A program made the translations under genes and the position numbers. A DNA stretch of 64,000 nucleotides, taken from Cycas panzhihuaensis. Its lineage: Eukaryota; Cycadophyta. The DNA lies in NCBI GenBank assembly GCA_023213395.1, contig CM041465.1, positions 19,158,001-19,222,000 of the forward strand, in the 5' to 3' direction. Positions 63,507 to 64,000 of the stretch are shown here, piece by piece (positions within the stretch are counted from its first letter, which is position 1; each line of letters begins with the position of its first letter). Under the pieces are notes generated by a model, which worked only from the letters and a program-made list of their open reading frames with translations, was not told the DNA's origin and made no database searches.

Positions 63507-64000
63507 TACTCAGACTTGACTCCAAGATGCCTTCATACTGATTTAATGATGCCACTAAATTTGATGTCCAGATTCTAAAATTTATGGGGGGAGATACTGA
63601 ACAGTTGCTCAAAATCTTGGAATCTGATAATAGAGCCTCAGAGGATACAAGCTGTAACTCCAAGCCAATGTGTACACATCCAACACCATCATTTGTGAAC
63701 AGCCAAGTTGACAAAAGTAAAGCCATAGCAAAAGGATCATCTTCTCCAACATCTGTGGCTGGCCCATCTTCTCTAGCATCGTCAACTTCCTCCGTGCTAA
63801 ATATTTCACATGATCCTTTTTTGGATCAAAACGAAGATCATGAGGTTGTGGAAATGAAAACCTCATTCCTAACTTGAGGTTTTCATGAACCCTACCAGCT
63901 ACACAAGGATATGCGACCAGCTGAGGTAGGCAAAACTAGCACTAGAAGTGCCCATAGAGCAAGGATGCATGAATCACTTTCCATTGAGCTTGAACCAACA
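63507..64000 (+). pseudogene. G integrase-RT linker (continues beyond window)
   Basis: The same frame goes on with stops, rich in Ser, Thr and Pro (SSSPTSVAGPSSLASSTSS, about 63,740-63,800), the usual variable linker between copia integrase and RT. The window ends before RT. Confidence 0.75.

Larger units (their letters stand above)
58757..64000 (+). mobile_element. element G: Ty1/copia, plus strand, 3' part outside window
   Basis: The LTR end, iMet primer site, 2-kb leader, and Gag, protease and integrase regions run in one direction. RT, RNase H and the 3' LTR lie beyond 64,000. Gag-pol stays in one frame for long stretches, which makes G one of the best-preserved elements here. Confidence 0.88.

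Overview
The window is land-plant nuclear DNA made almost entirely of nested LTR retrotransposons. I found no convincing host gene. The retroelement lineages (Ty1/copia with tRNA-iMet primer sites, Ty3/gypsy chromoviruses, Ty3/gypsy Tat elements with very long LTRs) are those of plants. The nesting density and heavy decay (many CAG/CAA/CGA-to-stop changes, transition-biased LTR divergence) suggest a large, heavily methylated genome. The sequence does not settle the species; a gymnosperm or other large-genome plant is only a guess.

Layout. Positions 1-690 hold the 3' end and 3' LTR of a copia element (H). From about 1,430 to 55,000 one old Tat-lineage gypsy element (A, minus strand) is the host into which others inserted. 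Its integrase is at 1.4-2.45 kb, its RT at 11.7-12.5 kb, its protease and gag at 28.3-31.4 kb, and its gag N-terminus at 54.3-55 kb. Inserted into A are: B2, a gypsy chromovirus (2,451-8,997, minus); E, a copia-derived non-autonomous element (about 9,130-11,741, plus); B, a gypsy element (12,495-28,316, minus, target duplication ATAGG), which carries copia C in its LTR (12,657-21,666, plus, duplication AAGCT); and F, a large Tat gypsy (31,434-54,322, plus, duplication GGATG), which carries copia D in its 5' LTR (31,542-36,815, minus, duplication AATAT/AGTAT). To the right are an old LTR of the F family (about 55,926-58,750) and the 5' part of copia G (about 58,757 to the window end).

The most interesting object is F. 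After gag-PR-RT-RH-IN on the plus strand it carries about 5 kb of extra sequence. This contains (i) a long antisense reading frame that resembles a plant-mobile-domain protein, followed by an acidic stretch and a coiled coil, with a candidate TATA box, start context and intron of its own; and (ii) a second ribonuclease H on the sense strand, just before the 3' LTR, with all four catalytic acidic residues. A palindromic GGTACC-type motif is shared between F's LTRs and the region between these two extra genes. All coding regions are broken by stops and frameshifts, so each is annotated as a pseudogene.
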